Assembly: GCF_004339525.1 (NCBI RefSeq)
Contig: NZ_SMGE01000001.1
Span: 1,550,001-1,614,000, forward strand
Origin: Flavobacterium sp. 90
Lineage (GTDB): Bacteria; Bacteroidota; Bacteroidia; Flavobacteriales; Flavobacteriaceae
DNA: 64,000 bases
Reading direction: 5' to 3'
This document shows, one piece after another, positions 17,313 through 26,229 of this stretch (within the stretch, counting starts at the first letter, position 1; each line of letters opens with the position of its first letter). The notes below the pieces were generated by a model. It searched no databases, was not told the DNA's origin, and saw nothing but the letters and a program-made list of their open reading frames with translations. Made by a program: the position numbers and the translations under genes.

Positions 17313-17345
17313 GGCCTGAGGATTACCGAAATAATACCTCAAGCC
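17313..17345 (-). other. Intercistronic hairpin between DUF4374 and PepSY genes
   Basis: The arms GGC-TGAGG / CCTCA-GCC have a 15-nt loop and lie between the two genes of the operon. It may set relative expression by partial termination or mRNA protection. There is no strong T-run on the minus strand. Confidence 0.35.
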
Positions 17346-17362
17346 AATTATAAAAAATTAAT

Positions 17363-18607
17363 TTAGTAAGTCAATTTACCAATCGCTGGCAAGTAAAGAC
17401 CTTCTTTGATAAGTGCTCCGGCTTTTGCAGTTCCCGTTGCAATATCTATTTGATAAACGCGAGCCTGATCACCTGTTACGAAACTTTTGTATGCTTTTCC
17501 GTTTTCAACAAACATACTGCTTAGTCCAAAGAATTCATCTCCTCCGTGATCCGGTAAACCTGTAACAGCTACGATCGTTTTTGCAGATAAATCAAGAATT
17601 GCTGATTTAAAAATTGGCTTTGTATTCAGGAAACTATATACTGCATTTGCCGCATCTACATCATTAGGAATGTAAGAGATAAAAACTTTTTCTCCTCCTA
17701 ACGGATATGCCGCCAAAACTTTTCCTTTTAAAGTGCTTGCTTCAAGGTCAAAGAAGTAACCCGGATCAAATTTTGCATCTCCTTTTTTAATACGTAAAAC
17801 ACCCGAAGTAACCGTTTTAACAGGATATCCACCCGCACGAGCATTAGATGAGAATGTATAAATATCTCCAGACTCAGTTTGCACAATTCCTGTATTTGTG
17901 TAATACATTCCAATGGCAGTTGTTCTTGTATCTTTTATTGTAGTTACATATTCTAAAGACGGATATTTGTAAACTCTTACCGTAGCATCAGATGATAATA
18001 CTTTATTTGTTCCATCAGAAACATCTTTAATATAAACCGGTACAAAAAGTTTGTCTCCGGAAACTGCAGCTCCGGTTGGCCAGTACAATACTTTTTTATT
18101 TTCAGGAGAAACTGTAAAATCATTGAATTTTCTTCCATCAATAGAAACCGTTGTTGGGTTGTAAATCATAAGTTCATAATCTGATGAACTTCCATCCCAG
18201 GTTGCACCAATATTGATCATTTTTTTATCATCTGTATAACCTACAGCATAAGATGATTCGAAAGCAAGTTTATCTCCGGCTACTAATTTTCCGGTGGTAT
18301 TAAGGTGAAATGAAACTGATCCTTCGTCATTTGTGCTTAATGCAAAAAATGTATTGTTAGCAGGAAAACAACTTCCATCTTGCTCAATTCCGACTCCTTT
18401 TGCACTAATTTCTCCAGTCATTAATTGATCTGTAGAAGCAAAGTCTAATATATACTGCGTATAATCTGCCAACCAATAAGAGGCAACGTATTTAGTACCA
18501 TTTACAGCTGGCGTATCGTCTTTTGCTGCATCATCACTGCTGCATGAAAAAATAGTTAAGGACAGAAAAGCCAATGCAAAGCATTTTGCGAATTTGTTTA
18601 CAAACAT
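17363..18607 (-). CDS. DUF4374-type lipoprotein of iron uptake operon
   Basis: The 414-aa protein has a lipoprotein signal peptide with lipobox IFSC and Cys at residue 22. It is rich in beta strands with repeated propeller-like blades (VSPENKKVLYWPTGAAVSGDKLFVPVYIKD, TTAIGMYYTNTGIVQTESGDIYTFSSN, MFVENGKAYKSFVTGDQARVYQIDIATG). Length, lipobox and position between a TonB receptor and a PepSY protein fit the DUF4374 family, whose members sit in siderophore or iron operons. It is probably a periplasmic or surface lipoprotein that helps the receptor bind its iron complex. The role is known only by association. Confidence 0.8.
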   Translation of the reverse strand: MFVNKFAKCFALAFLSLTIFSCSSDDAAKDDTPAVNGTKYVASYWLADYTQYILDFASTDQLMTGEISAKGVGIEQDGSCFPANNTFFALSTNDEGSVSFHLNTTGKLVAGDKLAFESSYAVGYTDDKKMINIGATWDGSSSDYELMIYNPTTVSIDGRKFNDFTVSPENKKVLYWPTGAAVSGDKLFVPVYIKDVSDGTNKVLSSDATVRVYKYPSLEYVTTIKDTRTTAIGMYYTNTGIVQTESGDIYTFSSNARAGGYPVKTVTSGVLRIKKGDAKFDPGYFFDLEASTLKGKVLAAYPLGGEKVFISYIPNDVDAANAVYSFLNTKPIFKSAILDLSAKTIVAVTGLPDHGGDEFFGLSSMFVENGKAYKSFVTGDQARVYQIDIATGTAKAGALIKEGLYLPAIGKLTY

Positions 18608-18642
18608 GATTATAATTATTAAGGGTTATTATTAAAATTGAA

Positions 18643-20991
18643 TTACTGAAGAAAGTATCTGAACTTTACTGAAAAAGCACGTCCCGGTTTTTGAACTTTG
18701 AAATAATCGTACACTTTTACATCTGTAATATTTCGACATTCAAAAGCCATATTGTATTTTCCGTTCAAGAAAGAATAGGCAACCATTGCATTTTGAGTAA
18801 ATTGTTCCGGAATTGATTTTTTAGTATCTAAACTTCCTAAAACAGGCCAGGTCAGATAAAAAGCATCGATATAATTTGCACTTACATTTAGAGAAAGTCT
18901 ATCGTCTTTATATTTGATGTTTTTAAAATTAAAAGTCAAATCAGCATTTCCGTAGAAGATTGGAACGTTTGGCAATTGCGCATCATATAATACATCCGGA
19001 CTCGTAGTTCCTACTTTGTATTTGTTTTTATTGAGGCTTTTTTGATAGGTTCCATTTACTTCAAAAGTCACTAAATCTTTATAACCATATTTAAGAACAC
19101 CATCAATACCTGTTATTTGCACATTTTGAAGGTTTTCAAAAACAGTTTTATCTCCAACTTGCTGTTCTCGAATAAAATCTTTGGCTTCTCTGTAAATCAA
19201 ACTTGTCTCTGCCGCAAACTGATTTTTATTTTTTTGAGTAAGAAATGCCAATCCTAAATTTGCATTATCACTACTTTCCGGTTTTAATCCTATGTTGCTG
19301 TTTATTATTAGCCCGTCTCCAAGCATTTCTATATCCGAAGGCAAACGGTAAGCATGTTCGTAAGATCCTTTTATTTGAAATTTATCTGATAAATGATACG
19401 CCGCCGTAGCTCCATAACCAAAGTTCGTTGACGAAGTAGATTCACTGACATTATTAAAAATCATTTTGGTAGAAAGGTCAAACATTTTCCCAAATCCCGA
19501 AATCGCCAATCTATTGTCTAAACCGCTAAAATTATAGCCTAATCCTAAAATATTTTTATCAATAGTAGGTTCCCCAAGTTCTACTACTTTTAAGTACTCT
19601 TCGGTTTCTTTTCGCTTATATCCCAGATAAGAATAATTTACAGCGATCGAATGTTGCTCATTTAGCTGATATTTTAAATTTGTTGTCACCTGCGCATTCG
19701 CCTCATCATAAACATAGATCGTTTTGTTTCCTAATTCGCCTTTATCATTGGCTCCGGCAAATTGTCTGTAGACATAATTTCCTGTCCAGTCATAAACCCT
19801 TGAAGAAGTATCAACTGAACGGTTATTTACCAAAGCATAAGTGCTGTTAATGTTCAACGTTAATCCTTTTGTAAAAAGATCACTTTTTTTAAATTTTAAT
19901 GAAGTAATAAAACTTTCACTATCAGTAAAGGCTTGTCCAACGACTCTTTGCATTGTTCGACCTTGCTGAATTTCTTTTTTATTCCCCGCCATAGTAAAAC
20001 CAACAAGCAAATAATCAGCAAAACTTTTGTTCTTAAAACCAGCTTCTGCCATTATAGTTCCGGATTTATAACCATCGTGAAAGTGCTTGTATTTTTGTTC
20101 GGGCAAAAACTTCGATGTGTTTTTATCTACAACACTTACATCTACTTTATAATCGTTGTCTGAGTAATTTGCAAAGGCGTTTATGTTTGCAATAAAACCA
20201 TCTCTGCCAGAAAATCTGGTATTAACAGCAGCTCTGTGTGTATTAAACGAACCATAACTGTAAGAAGCATCAACATAACGGCTTACATTTTTATTAGTAA
20301 CGATATTTACTGCACCACCCAAAGCATCTGCGCCCAATTCTATAGGAACCACTCCTTTGTAAACATCGATTCTTTCCGCCATATTTACGGGAATATTATT
20401 CAGCGTAAGCGCAGAACCATAGCTATCCATTGGAACTCCATCTAGAAAGAACTTCACTTGATTTCCTGAAAATCCGTTCAACGAAAAATTAAAAGCAGAT
20501 CCTAAACCTCCATATTCACGAATACGAACTCCTGTAGTTTTATTCAAAACCTGATTTAAATCGGCAGACGTATTGTATGTCTTTTTCAGATCAATTGCGG
20601 TAATATTATACGCTTGTTCGCGTGCTCGTTGTACTTTAGATTTTCCTGTTATAGCAACTTCACTTAAAGTTGCCATATCTTCTTCCATCGTAATATTCTG
20701 AGTAAATTTTCCGCCTTGTTTTAGATAAATGGCTGTTTCTGTTGTTTTATAACCAACATGAGTAACAGACAAAACATAATTACCTGCATCTGCGTTTATT
20801 TTATATTCTCCTTTTGAGTTTGTCAAAGTTGCGTATTCCGTTCCTTTTAGTGCTACCGAAACTCCTTCAGCAGGTTTTCCAAGATTGGTTACGATAACCC
20901 CAGTTAAGCTTACTTTGTTTTTTTGTGAATACCCTTGAAGTGAAGTAAAAAAAATCGTAATCAAGAGTAATAATCTACCTATTTGCATCAT
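18643..20991 (-). CDS. TonB-dependent siderophore-type receptor with carboxypeptidase-like domain
   Basis: The 782-aa protein has a signal peptide ending YSQ. A carboxypeptidase-regulatory-like domain spans about 27-105 (LTGVIVTNLGKPAEGVSVALKG, NSKGEYKI, SVTHVGYKTTE). A plug lies at about 110-235 (LSEVAITGKSK, LNQVLNKTTGVRIREYGG, FSLNGFSGNQVKFFLDGVPMD, IDVYKGVVPIELGADALGGAVNIVT). A 22-strand-type barrel ends in VKFRYFLQ. It is the first gene of the operon with the DUF4374 and PepSY genes, which points to uptake of an iron chelate or heme. A promoter and a Fur-box-like palindrome lie upstream. Confidence 0.88.
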   Translation of the reverse strand: MMQIGRLLLLITIFFTSLQGYSQKNKVSLTGVIVTNLGKPAEGVSVALKGTEYATLTNSKGEYKINADAGNYVLSVTHVGYKTTETAIYLKQGGKFTQNITMEEDMATLSEVAITGKSKVQRAREQAYNITAIDLKKTYNTSADLNQVLNKTTGVRIREYGGLGSAFNFSLNGFSGNQVKFFLDGVPMDSYGSALTLNNIPVNMAERIDVYKGVVPIELGADALGGAVNIVTNKNVSRYVDASYSYGSFNTHRAAVNTRFSGRDGFIANINAFANYSDNDYKVDVSVVDKNTSKFLPEQKYKHFHDGYKSGTIMAEAGFKNKSFADYLLVGFTMAGNKKEIQQGRTMQRVVGQAFTDSESFITSLKFKKSDLFTKGLTLNINSTYALVNNRSVDTSSRVYDWTGNYVYRQFAGANDKGELGNKTIYVYDEANAQVTTNLKYQLNEQHSIAVNYSYLGYKRKETEEYLKVVELGEPTIDKNILGLGYNFSGLDNRLAISGFGKMFDLSTKMIFNNVSESTSSTNFGYGATAAYHLSDKFQIKGSYEHAYRLPSDIEMLGDGLIINSNIGLKPESSDNANLGLAFLTQKNKNQFAAETSLIYREAKDFIREQQVGDKTVFENLQNVQITGIDGVLKYGYKDLVTFEVNGTYQKSLNKNKYKVGTTSPDVLYDAQLPNVPIFYGNADLTFNFKNIKYKDDRLSLNVSANYIDAFYLTWPVLGSLDTKKSIPEQFTQNAMVAYSFLNGKYNMAFECRNITDVKVYDYFKVQKPGRAFSVKFRYFLQ

Positions 20992-21021
20992 TTAAGTTTG
21001 GTTTGAAAATTAAATTAGCAA

Positions 21022-21052
21022 CAAAATTAGGGTCTCCAAAGAGTTTTTCCAA
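21022..21052 (-). promoter_or_regulatory. Promoter of the iron-uptake operon
   Basis: On the minus strand TTG (21050-21052) and TAATTTTG (21022-21029) are separated by 20 bp, matching the Bacteroidota consensus. The start codon at 20991 lies about 30 bp downstream. Confidence 0.5.
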
Positions 21053-21053
21053 T

Positions 21054-21076
21054 TTATTTTTAATTATTCTAAATAA
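21054..21076 (-). promoter_or_regulatory. Candidate Fur-like palindrome upstream of the iron-uptake operon
   Basis: An AT-rich imperfect palindrome (TTATTT...AAATAA arms around TAGAATAATTAA-like sequence) abuts the -33 element. It resembles a half-conserved Fur box. The local sequence is so AT-rich that chance cannot be excluded. Confidence 0.3.
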
Positions 21077-21232
21077 AAATTATAATTAACTTTTAAATCG
21101 AAGAATCAATAAAAAATATCCGTATCCTTAACAAATAATTAAATTTAAATTAAGATTTGCTTAAAATTAGCTATCGAAAAAGTTATAGTATTTAAGCTCA
21201 ATTTTAGCAAAGACTTGGAATTAGCGCATAAA

Positions 21233-21261
21233 AAAGCCCGCTTATCAAATAAGCGGGCTTT
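21233..21261 (-). terminator. Terminator of the PLP decarboxylase gene
   Basis: A perfect 13-bp hairpin (AAAGCCCGCTTAT / ATAAGCGGGCTTT, loop CAA) is followed by a T-run on the minus strand. It lies 18 bp after the stop codon. Confidence 0.93.
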
Positions 21262-21279
21262 AAAATTTTAAAGATTTTA

Positions 21280-22692
21280 TTATATTTCCAGATCTAAAAT
21301 TGTTTCTTTTAGCTCTTCCATTACAATCTTAACGTCATTTTCTGTTGTACGCCAATTCACAAAAGAAGCTCTGATTCCTTTACGATTTTGATACACTGTT
21401 GGCGTCATAAACACTTTTCCCCTGTCGTTTAAACGAGTCAAAAACTCACTTACTTTATCCTGATTGTGATTTCCTTTTAAAGTAAAACAAACATTATTTA
21501 ATCGAATTGGCGCCAGAAGTTCAAAATTCCCATTTTCAATAAGTTCATTTCCGAAGTGCAAAGCAAGATGAGCGCTATTTTCTATAATATCCTGAAAACC
21601 ATCTTTTCCATAAGCCAACAAAGAAAACCAAACTGGCAAAGCTCGCAATCGTCTTGAGTTTTCCGGCACTACATTTAAGTAATTAAAATTTTCTAACGGA
21701 TTACCTAAATAAGGTGCATTTGAATTTTGAAAAGTTTCGATCTGTAAATTTGTATGTTCTTTTTTAATCAAATAAAAAGCACTTTCATAAGGCACATTTA
21801 GCCATTTATGACAATCAATAGTAATACTGTCTGCTCCTTCCCATCCTTCTACAAGATGTTTGTATTTTTCCGAAACAGCAGCAAATCCACCGAAAGCAGC
21901 GTCAATATGCCACCAGAATTTGTATTTCTCTTTTAGCTTTGCAATAGCTTTAAAATCATCAAAATCAGCCGTATTTACCGTTCCTGCACTCGAAATTAAG
22001 ATGAAAGGTTTTCCGTCTAACTTTTTAATATTTTCTTCTAAATCAATTATATCTATTGCTTCACGATTACCTTCTATAGTTTTTATTACGGTATAATTGT
22101 TACTTCCGATACCTAACATTGCCAGTGTTTTTACAGAAGAAGAATGTGGTGTTGCAGTTAGAATATTTATAGTTTCAGAAATTCCGTTTTTCGCAAAATC
22201 TTTCCCTAATTGGTTTCCAAACCATTGTCGTGCAACTCCCAGACAGGTAAAATTTGACATTGTCGCACCAGTTACAAATCCGCCTAAAAAAGAATCCGGT
22301 AATCTTAATAATTGCAATAACAGATTGATGGTTTCAAATTCTATCAATGCCGAGTTTCCTCCTTGTGATTTTATCGATTGCGCATTTTGATCATAAACAG
22401 ACGACAACCAATCTCCCACAAGAGAAGCCGGAGTAGATCCTCCGGTTACAAAACCCAAATATCTTGGTCCCGAAGAAGCAACCATTAAAGGTGCCAATCG
22501 TTCTTTAAATTCTTCTAAAGTTGCTAATGATCCTAAACCTGATTCATTTAAATTTCTTGTTGTTGGATCAATTGATTCTTTTTTGGAAGTTGGAACATTT
22601 TCAATATTATTCAAGAAATCTATTCCTTGTTGTTTTGCCTGATTAAGAATATTTTCGATATCGTTTAAATCATGCTGAAGTGCTAAATTCAT
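21280..22692 (-). CDS. Pyridoxal-phosphate-dependent decarboxylase family protein
   Basis: The 470-aa group II PLP decarboxylase-like enzyme has the cofactor Lys at residue 296 (DCHKWLN), the PLP-pyridine Asp at 264 (HIDAAFGG), an SAGTVNTADFD segment and a GFVTGGSTPASL N-terminal active-site strand. These fit the glutamate/aromatic L-amino acid decarboxylase superfamily, which removes CO2 from an amino acid to make an amine. The exact substrate cannot be told from the sequence. The next gene upstream encodes a dicarboxylate/amino-acid symporter in the same direction, suggesting (inference) that the pair handles an acidic amino acid. Confidence 0.85.
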   Translation of the reverse strand: MNLALQHDLNDIENILNQAKQQGIDFLNNIENVPTSKKESIDPTTRNLNESGLGSLATLEEFKERLAPLMVASSGPRYLGFVTGGSTPASLVGDWLSSVYDQNAQSIKSQGGNSALIEFETINLLLQLLRLPDSFLGGFVTGATMSNFTCLGVARQWFGNQLGKDFAKNGISETINILTATPHSSSVKTLAMLGIGSNNYTVIKTIEGNREAIDIIDLEENIKKLDGKPFILISSAGTVNTADFDDFKAIAKLKEKYKFWWHIDAAFGGFAAVSEKYKHLVEGWEGADSITIDCHKWLNVPYESAFYLIKKEHTNLQIETFQNSNAPYLGNPLENFNYLNVVPENSRRLRALPVWFSLLAYGKDGFQDIIENSAHLALHFGNELIENGNFELLAPIRLNNVCFTLKGNHNQDKVSEFLTRLNDRGKVFMTPTVYQNRKGIRASFVNWRTTENDVKIVMEELKETILDLEI

Positions 22693-22821
22693 TATATATT
22701 GCTGTTTTAGTGCTTAAATCCATAACTTTTCGTTGCTAAAAAATAGCCCCAAAATCGCATAGATTAAGCGGATTAATATTGATTTAAAATAAGTTTTTTG
22801 TATTTGTTTAAAAGAACTGTG

Positions 22822-24045
22822 CTACCACTTGGTTTTTTCAGAGAATCGCGAAACCATCATAGAACAAATTACATCTCCGTTTGCATTCAATAAAGTTGCG
22901 ATTGGATCAACAAGAGTTCCTAAAATCATGGCAACCGGCAAAGCTTGTTCCATTGGCAATCCATAAACGGTAATGGCGAGAACTTCTCCTATATAGCCTC
23001 CGTTTGGAATTCCGCCTTCGACAATCGACACTATTATCGTAATTCCTAATGCTAAAAGAATAGTTGACGGCGAAGTAAAATCTTTTCCAAACATGGCAAA
23101 GAGAAAGGTTATTTTTAAAATAGACGACATACTCGAACCGTCTTTATGTAATGGCGCTCCAAGCGGAATAACTAAATTCCGAACATGTTTTGGTATTCCC
23201 ATTTTTTCAGCTGCATCCAGATTTGCCGGAATAGTTGCGATACTGCTGCAAGTTCCAATTGCCGTTAAGGAAGGCGTGATATTATTACTCCAAAAAACTA
23301 CAAAAGCTCTTTTCGCTCCAGCTACTAAAGCATACAAACTAAAAAACACAAAGAAATAAAACACACAAGCGGCATAATAAACTCCTAATGGTTTGGCATA
23401 AACACCAAATAATTGCGGACCATAATAACTAACCTGATAGGCAAAATAAGCACCTAAACCTATTGGAGCCAATTTCATAATCATAGTCAAAAGCTGTTTC
23501 ATAACTTCGTTTCCTGAGTCTAGAAAACTCTTGAAAGCATTACCTTTTTCTCCTGACTGCAAAGTGGCAAATCCTATTAGAAAGGAAAAGATAATAAGCG
23601 CCAACATACTTTTTCGGGACAATAATTCATAAAAATCATTTGTCGTAAGCAATTGTGCTATTTGATCTCCAACACTTCCGGATTTAATATTTTCAAGCGG
23701 AATTTTAGTAATTATAATGTTCTCATGAATTGGAAAAAGAGAAACAGCGATAATCATAACAATAGCCGAAATAAGAAGTGTTCCTAAAAAAACTGCAATC
23801 ATTATAACAAATAGTCTTCCCAGCTTTTCTGTTTTTTCCAGATTAGCAATAGAGGAACTTATTGTAAAGAAAACAAGCGGAATAATTGCTGTGAAAAGCA
23901 AGTTTAGGAATATATCTCCCAAAGGTTTTATAACAGCAACTTTTTCTTTAAAAACTAACCCAAAAATACTCCCCAATATAATACCGCCCAAAAGCAATAA
24001 TACACTGCTGTAGCTTTTTAGAAAATTGATTTTTTTAACCTCCAT
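22822..24045 (-). CDS. Dicarboxylate/amino acid:cation symporter (DAACS family)
   Basis: The 407-aa inner-membrane protein has eight helices plus re-entrant loops. Family landmarks are the LLFTAIIPLVFFTI early helix, the SLTAIGTCSSIATIPAN re-entrant segment in place of the usual serine-rich motif, GAPLHKDGSSM, and the C-terminal VDPIATLLNANGDVICS substrate/cation-binding motif. Members take up glutamate, aspartate, C4-dicarboxylates or serine with Na+ or H+. The ATG at 24045 gives a lysine-rich start. It lies 129 bp upstream of the PLP decarboxylase in the same direction and may supply its substrate. Confidence 0.88.
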   Translation of the reverse strand: MEVKKINFLKSYSSVLLLLGGIILGSIFGLVFKEKVAVIKPLGDIFLNLLFTAIIPLVFFTISSSIANLEKTEKLGRLFVIMIAVFLGTLLISAIVMIIAVSLFPIHENIIITKIPLENIKSGSVGDQIAQLLTTNDFYELLSRKSMLALIIFSFLIGFATLQSGEKGNAFKSFLDSGNEVMKQLLTMIMKLAPIGLGAYFAYQVSYYGPQLFGVYAKPLGVYYAACVFYFFVFFSLYALVAGAKRAFVVFWSNNITPSLTAIGTCSSIATIPANLDAAEKMGIPKHVRNLVIPLGAPLHKDGSSMSSILKITFLFAMFGKDFTSPSTILLALGITIIVSIVEGGIPNGGYIGEVLAITVYGLPMEQALPVAMILGTLVDPIATLLNANGDVICSMMVSRFSEKTKW

Positions 24046-24187
24046 AATTTAATCGTATTACAATTTGGGAATAGAAATGTGAAAATAAAAATCAATTAAA
24101 TTACTCAAAAATTGAGCACTAAAATTATTTTTCACCGCCACAGATTAAAATAATTTCAAATGATTTTTTAATTTATGCGAATTAAAT

Positions 24188-24327
24188 GTGCCGTTAGGCA
24201 CTAAATGTCGGCAGACCGTAGTTGGCGTGTCGTAGGTACGCAATAGATATCGGTTTGTCGCGTACCTACGGCACGCCAAATCTATTTTAATTCATGATTT
24301 CTACCAACATTTAGTACCTTACGGTAC
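24188..24327. repeat. Nested inverted-repeat (REPIN-like) element
   Basis: Outer 21-nt arms (24188-24208 and 24307-24327) match at 18 of 21 positions as reverse complements. Each contains its own small stem (GTGCC-GTTA-GGCAC and GTACC-TTAC-GGTAC). Inner 20-nt arms (24222-24241 and 24260-24279, TTGGCGTG then CGTAGGTACGC) pair with a single G-T wobble and an 18-nt loop. Two REP-type units facing each other is the REPIN layout. It fills most of the 317-bp gap between the methyltransferase stop and the symporter start. No transposase is nearby. Confidence 0.75.
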
Positions 24328-24362
24328 AAAATAAAGAGTTTACGTCATGAATTCGCTAACCA

Positions 24363-25016
24363 TTATTTTTCTAAAACCAAAGTAGTAAAAGCTCTGTCGA
24401 CTAATTCTCCTGTTTTGCTTTTTACTTTTTCGGTTAAAGTTTCCTTATTTATGATTTTGAAAGCCGATTTTTCAATTAGTTTTTCGGCTTTTTCAGTGCT
24501 GTAAAGTTCAAATTCAAATTGAGTAAAAGGAAGTTGCTTCATAAAACTTTCTTCGGCAAAAGTGATGCAGAAAATTCCTTTTGGCTGTAAAACTCTATAA
24601 ATTTCTGAGAGCAATTTTTCTGGCTCTTGCCAAAAATAGATCGTGTTTACTGTAAATATTTTATCGAAAGAATCGTCTGAAAACGGAATTATGTTTCCAT
24701 CGTAAAGCGAGAAAAAAGCTTGTTTTTGAGAAACATAATTCCTGTTGATTTGGCGCGCTTCCTGAAACATTAGTTCAGACATTTCAAGTCCGTAGTATTT
24801 CAGGTTTTCGGTTTGTTCAAATATAAATTCGACATGACCTGCATTTCCATGACCTAATTCAAGAATTGTATTTCCTTCTGCTATATTAAGATTCTGAATC
24901 GAATGGTACGTCATATTGATGTTTGTTTCATGCATCATATTTGCCATTTCGATCCCTTTTTCTCCCGTTGGATGTTTTAACTGAGAAGCTATTGCTTGTA
25001 ATTCTTCTTGTTTCAT
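24363..25016 (-). CDS. Class I SAM-dependent methyltransferase
   Basis: From the ATG at 25016 the protein has 217 aa. A longer frame to 25103 runs through a dispersed repeat and gives an implausible N-terminus, so I chose the internal start. The motif I region is ILELGHGNAGHVEF, followed by acidic YYGLEMSELM, FSLYDGNIIPFSDDSFDKIFTVNTIYFW (motifs II/III) and LLSEIYRVLQPKGIFCITF, typical of the UbiE/Methyltransf_11 group. It would use SAM to methylate a small molecule; the substrate is unknown. It is the gene after metF on the same strand, across a repeat-filled gap. Confidence 0.8.
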   Translation of the reverse strand: MKQEELQAIASQLKHPTGEKGIEMANMMHETNINMTYHSIQNLNIAEGNTILELGHGNAGHVEFIFEQTENLKYYGLEMSELMFQEARQINRNYVSQKQAFFSLYDGNIIPFSDDSFDKIFTVNTIYFWQEPEKLLSEIYRVLQPKGIFCITFAEESFMKQLPFTQFEFELYSTEKAEKLIEKSAFKIINKETLTEKVKSKTGELVDRAFTTLVLEK

Positions 25017-25077
25017 AATCGTTATAATTAAATTCCAAATAATCCCGAAGCTTCGGGACCAAATTCCAAGCTTTCTT

Positions 25078-25180
25078 GTCATTGCGAGAAATGAAGCAAC
25101 CACACAAAAAACTCCTCATAGAAAGTTTTCAATCTTTGTCGAATCACTAGTGTGATTTCTCCTCCGTCGAAATGACAATC
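25078..25180. repeat. Dispersed 'CATTGCGAG...GAAGCAA' repeat
   Basis: CTTGTCATTGCGAGAAATGA followed by AGCAACCACAC at one end, and CCGTCGAAATGACAATC at the other, belong to a common flavobacterial intergenic repeat. Related copies are at 28981 and 29323. The repeat fills the gap between metF and the methyltransferase. Confidence 0.5.
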
Positions 25181-25194
25181 TTTACGCTTAACTC

Positions 25195-26151
25195 TTAAAA
25201 AATCTGACTTGCGATTTGACGAATATTCTCAGATTTCCCCATAGAATAATAATGTAAAACAGGAACTCCGGCAGCTTTCAATTCTAGTGATTGCTGAATT
25301 GCCCATTCGATTCCTACTTGTTTGATTTCTGCATTATTCTTGCATTTATCTACGGCATCAATTAAATCTTCCGGTAAATCAATTCTGAAAATCTGTGGTA
25401 AAATTTGTAAATGTCTCTGAACTGCAATTGGCTTAATTCCGGGAATAATAGGAATTGTGATTCCTATTTCTCTTGCTTTTTCTACAAAAGCAAAATATTT
25501 AGAATTATCAAAAAACATTTGAGTTACTACGTAATCAGCTCCAGCATCGACTTTTTCTTTCAGTCTTTTCAAATCTGATTGTAAAGATGGAGATTCTAAA
25601 TGTTTCTCCGGATATCCTGCAACGCCAATACAGAAATCAGCTTTATTATCGGCATCCATAACTTCATGCAGATATTTACCGCAATTTAAATCGTTGATTT
25701 GTCGAACCAAATCAATAGCAAACTTATTACCGCCTACTTTTGGCACAAAAGATTGCTCGTCTTTCATTGCATCACCACGAAGCGCCATTAAATTATTGAT
25801 TCCCAAATATTGACAATCTACAAGCATGTATTCTGTTTCTTCCTGTGTGAAACCACCGCAAAGTAAATGTGGTACGGTATCAACATTGTATTTATGTTTT
25901 ATAGAAGCGCAAATTCCAAGTGTTCCCGGACGCATACGGGTTAATTTTTTGTCCAAAAGTCCGTTACCTTTATCAATATAGATATACTCTTCGCGCGAAG
26001 TAGTTACGTCAATAAATGGTGGTTTGAACTCCATTAAAGGATCAATATTATCGTATAATTCCTGAATACTTTTCCCTTTCTGAGGCGGAATAAGTTCAAA
26101 TGAGAATAATGTATTTCCTTTGGCGTTTTCTATATGTTCTGTTACTTTCAT
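25195..26151 (-). CDS. metF: Methylenetetrahydrofolate reductase [NAD(P)H]
   Basis: The 318-aa TIM-barrel flavoprotein shows family motifs: FSFELIPPQKG (the conserved FE-PP start), PPFIDVTTS, LLCGGFTQEETEYMLVD, LGINNLMALRGDAMKDE, ADFCIGVAGYPEKH, DAGADYVVTQMFFDN and IPIIPGIKPI. It reduces 5,10-methylene-THF to 5-methyl-THF with FAD, the methyl donor for the MetH halves encoded just upstream. It lies 78 bp after the large MetH half, probably in one transcript controlled by the SAM-I riboswitch at 31665-31780. Confidence 0.95.
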   Translation of the reverse strand: MKVTEHIENAKGNTLFSFELIPPQKGKSIQELYDNIDPLMEFKPPFIDVTTSREEYIYIDKGNGLLDKKLTRMRPGTLGICASIKHKYNVDTVPHLLCGGFTQEETEYMLVDCQYLGINNLMALRGDAMKDEQSFVPKVGGNKFAIDLVRQINDLNCGKYLHEVMDADNKADFCIGVAGYPEKHLESPSLQSDLKRLKEKVDAGADYVVTQMFFDNSKYFAFVEKAREIGITIPIIPGIKPIAVQRHLQILPQIFRIDLPEDLIDAVDKCKNNAEIKQVGIEWAIQQSLELKAAGVPVLHYYSMGKSENIRQIASQIF

Positions 26152-26162
26152 TATTAAGTCTT

Positions 26163-26225
26163 AAAGTTGTAAAGTCGAAAGTCGAAAGTCTTTCCTTTCG
26201 GACTTTATGACTTTTGACTTTAGAC
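26163..26225. repeat. Reduplicated 'AAAGTCGAAAGTC' word repeat with hairpin
   Basis: The gap between metF and the large metH half is a tandem of AAAGTCGAAAGTC words followed by inverted GGACTTTATGACTTTTGACTT words, which together form a hairpin. A similar array occurs at 50488-50524. No gene is present. Confidence 0.5.
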
Positions 26226-26229
26226 TAAT

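Noticed and set aside
25017..25103. N-terminal extension of the methyltransferase starting MVASFLAM
   Set aside because: The extension is translated from a dispersed repeat; the internal ATG at 25016 gives the normal family N-terminus.
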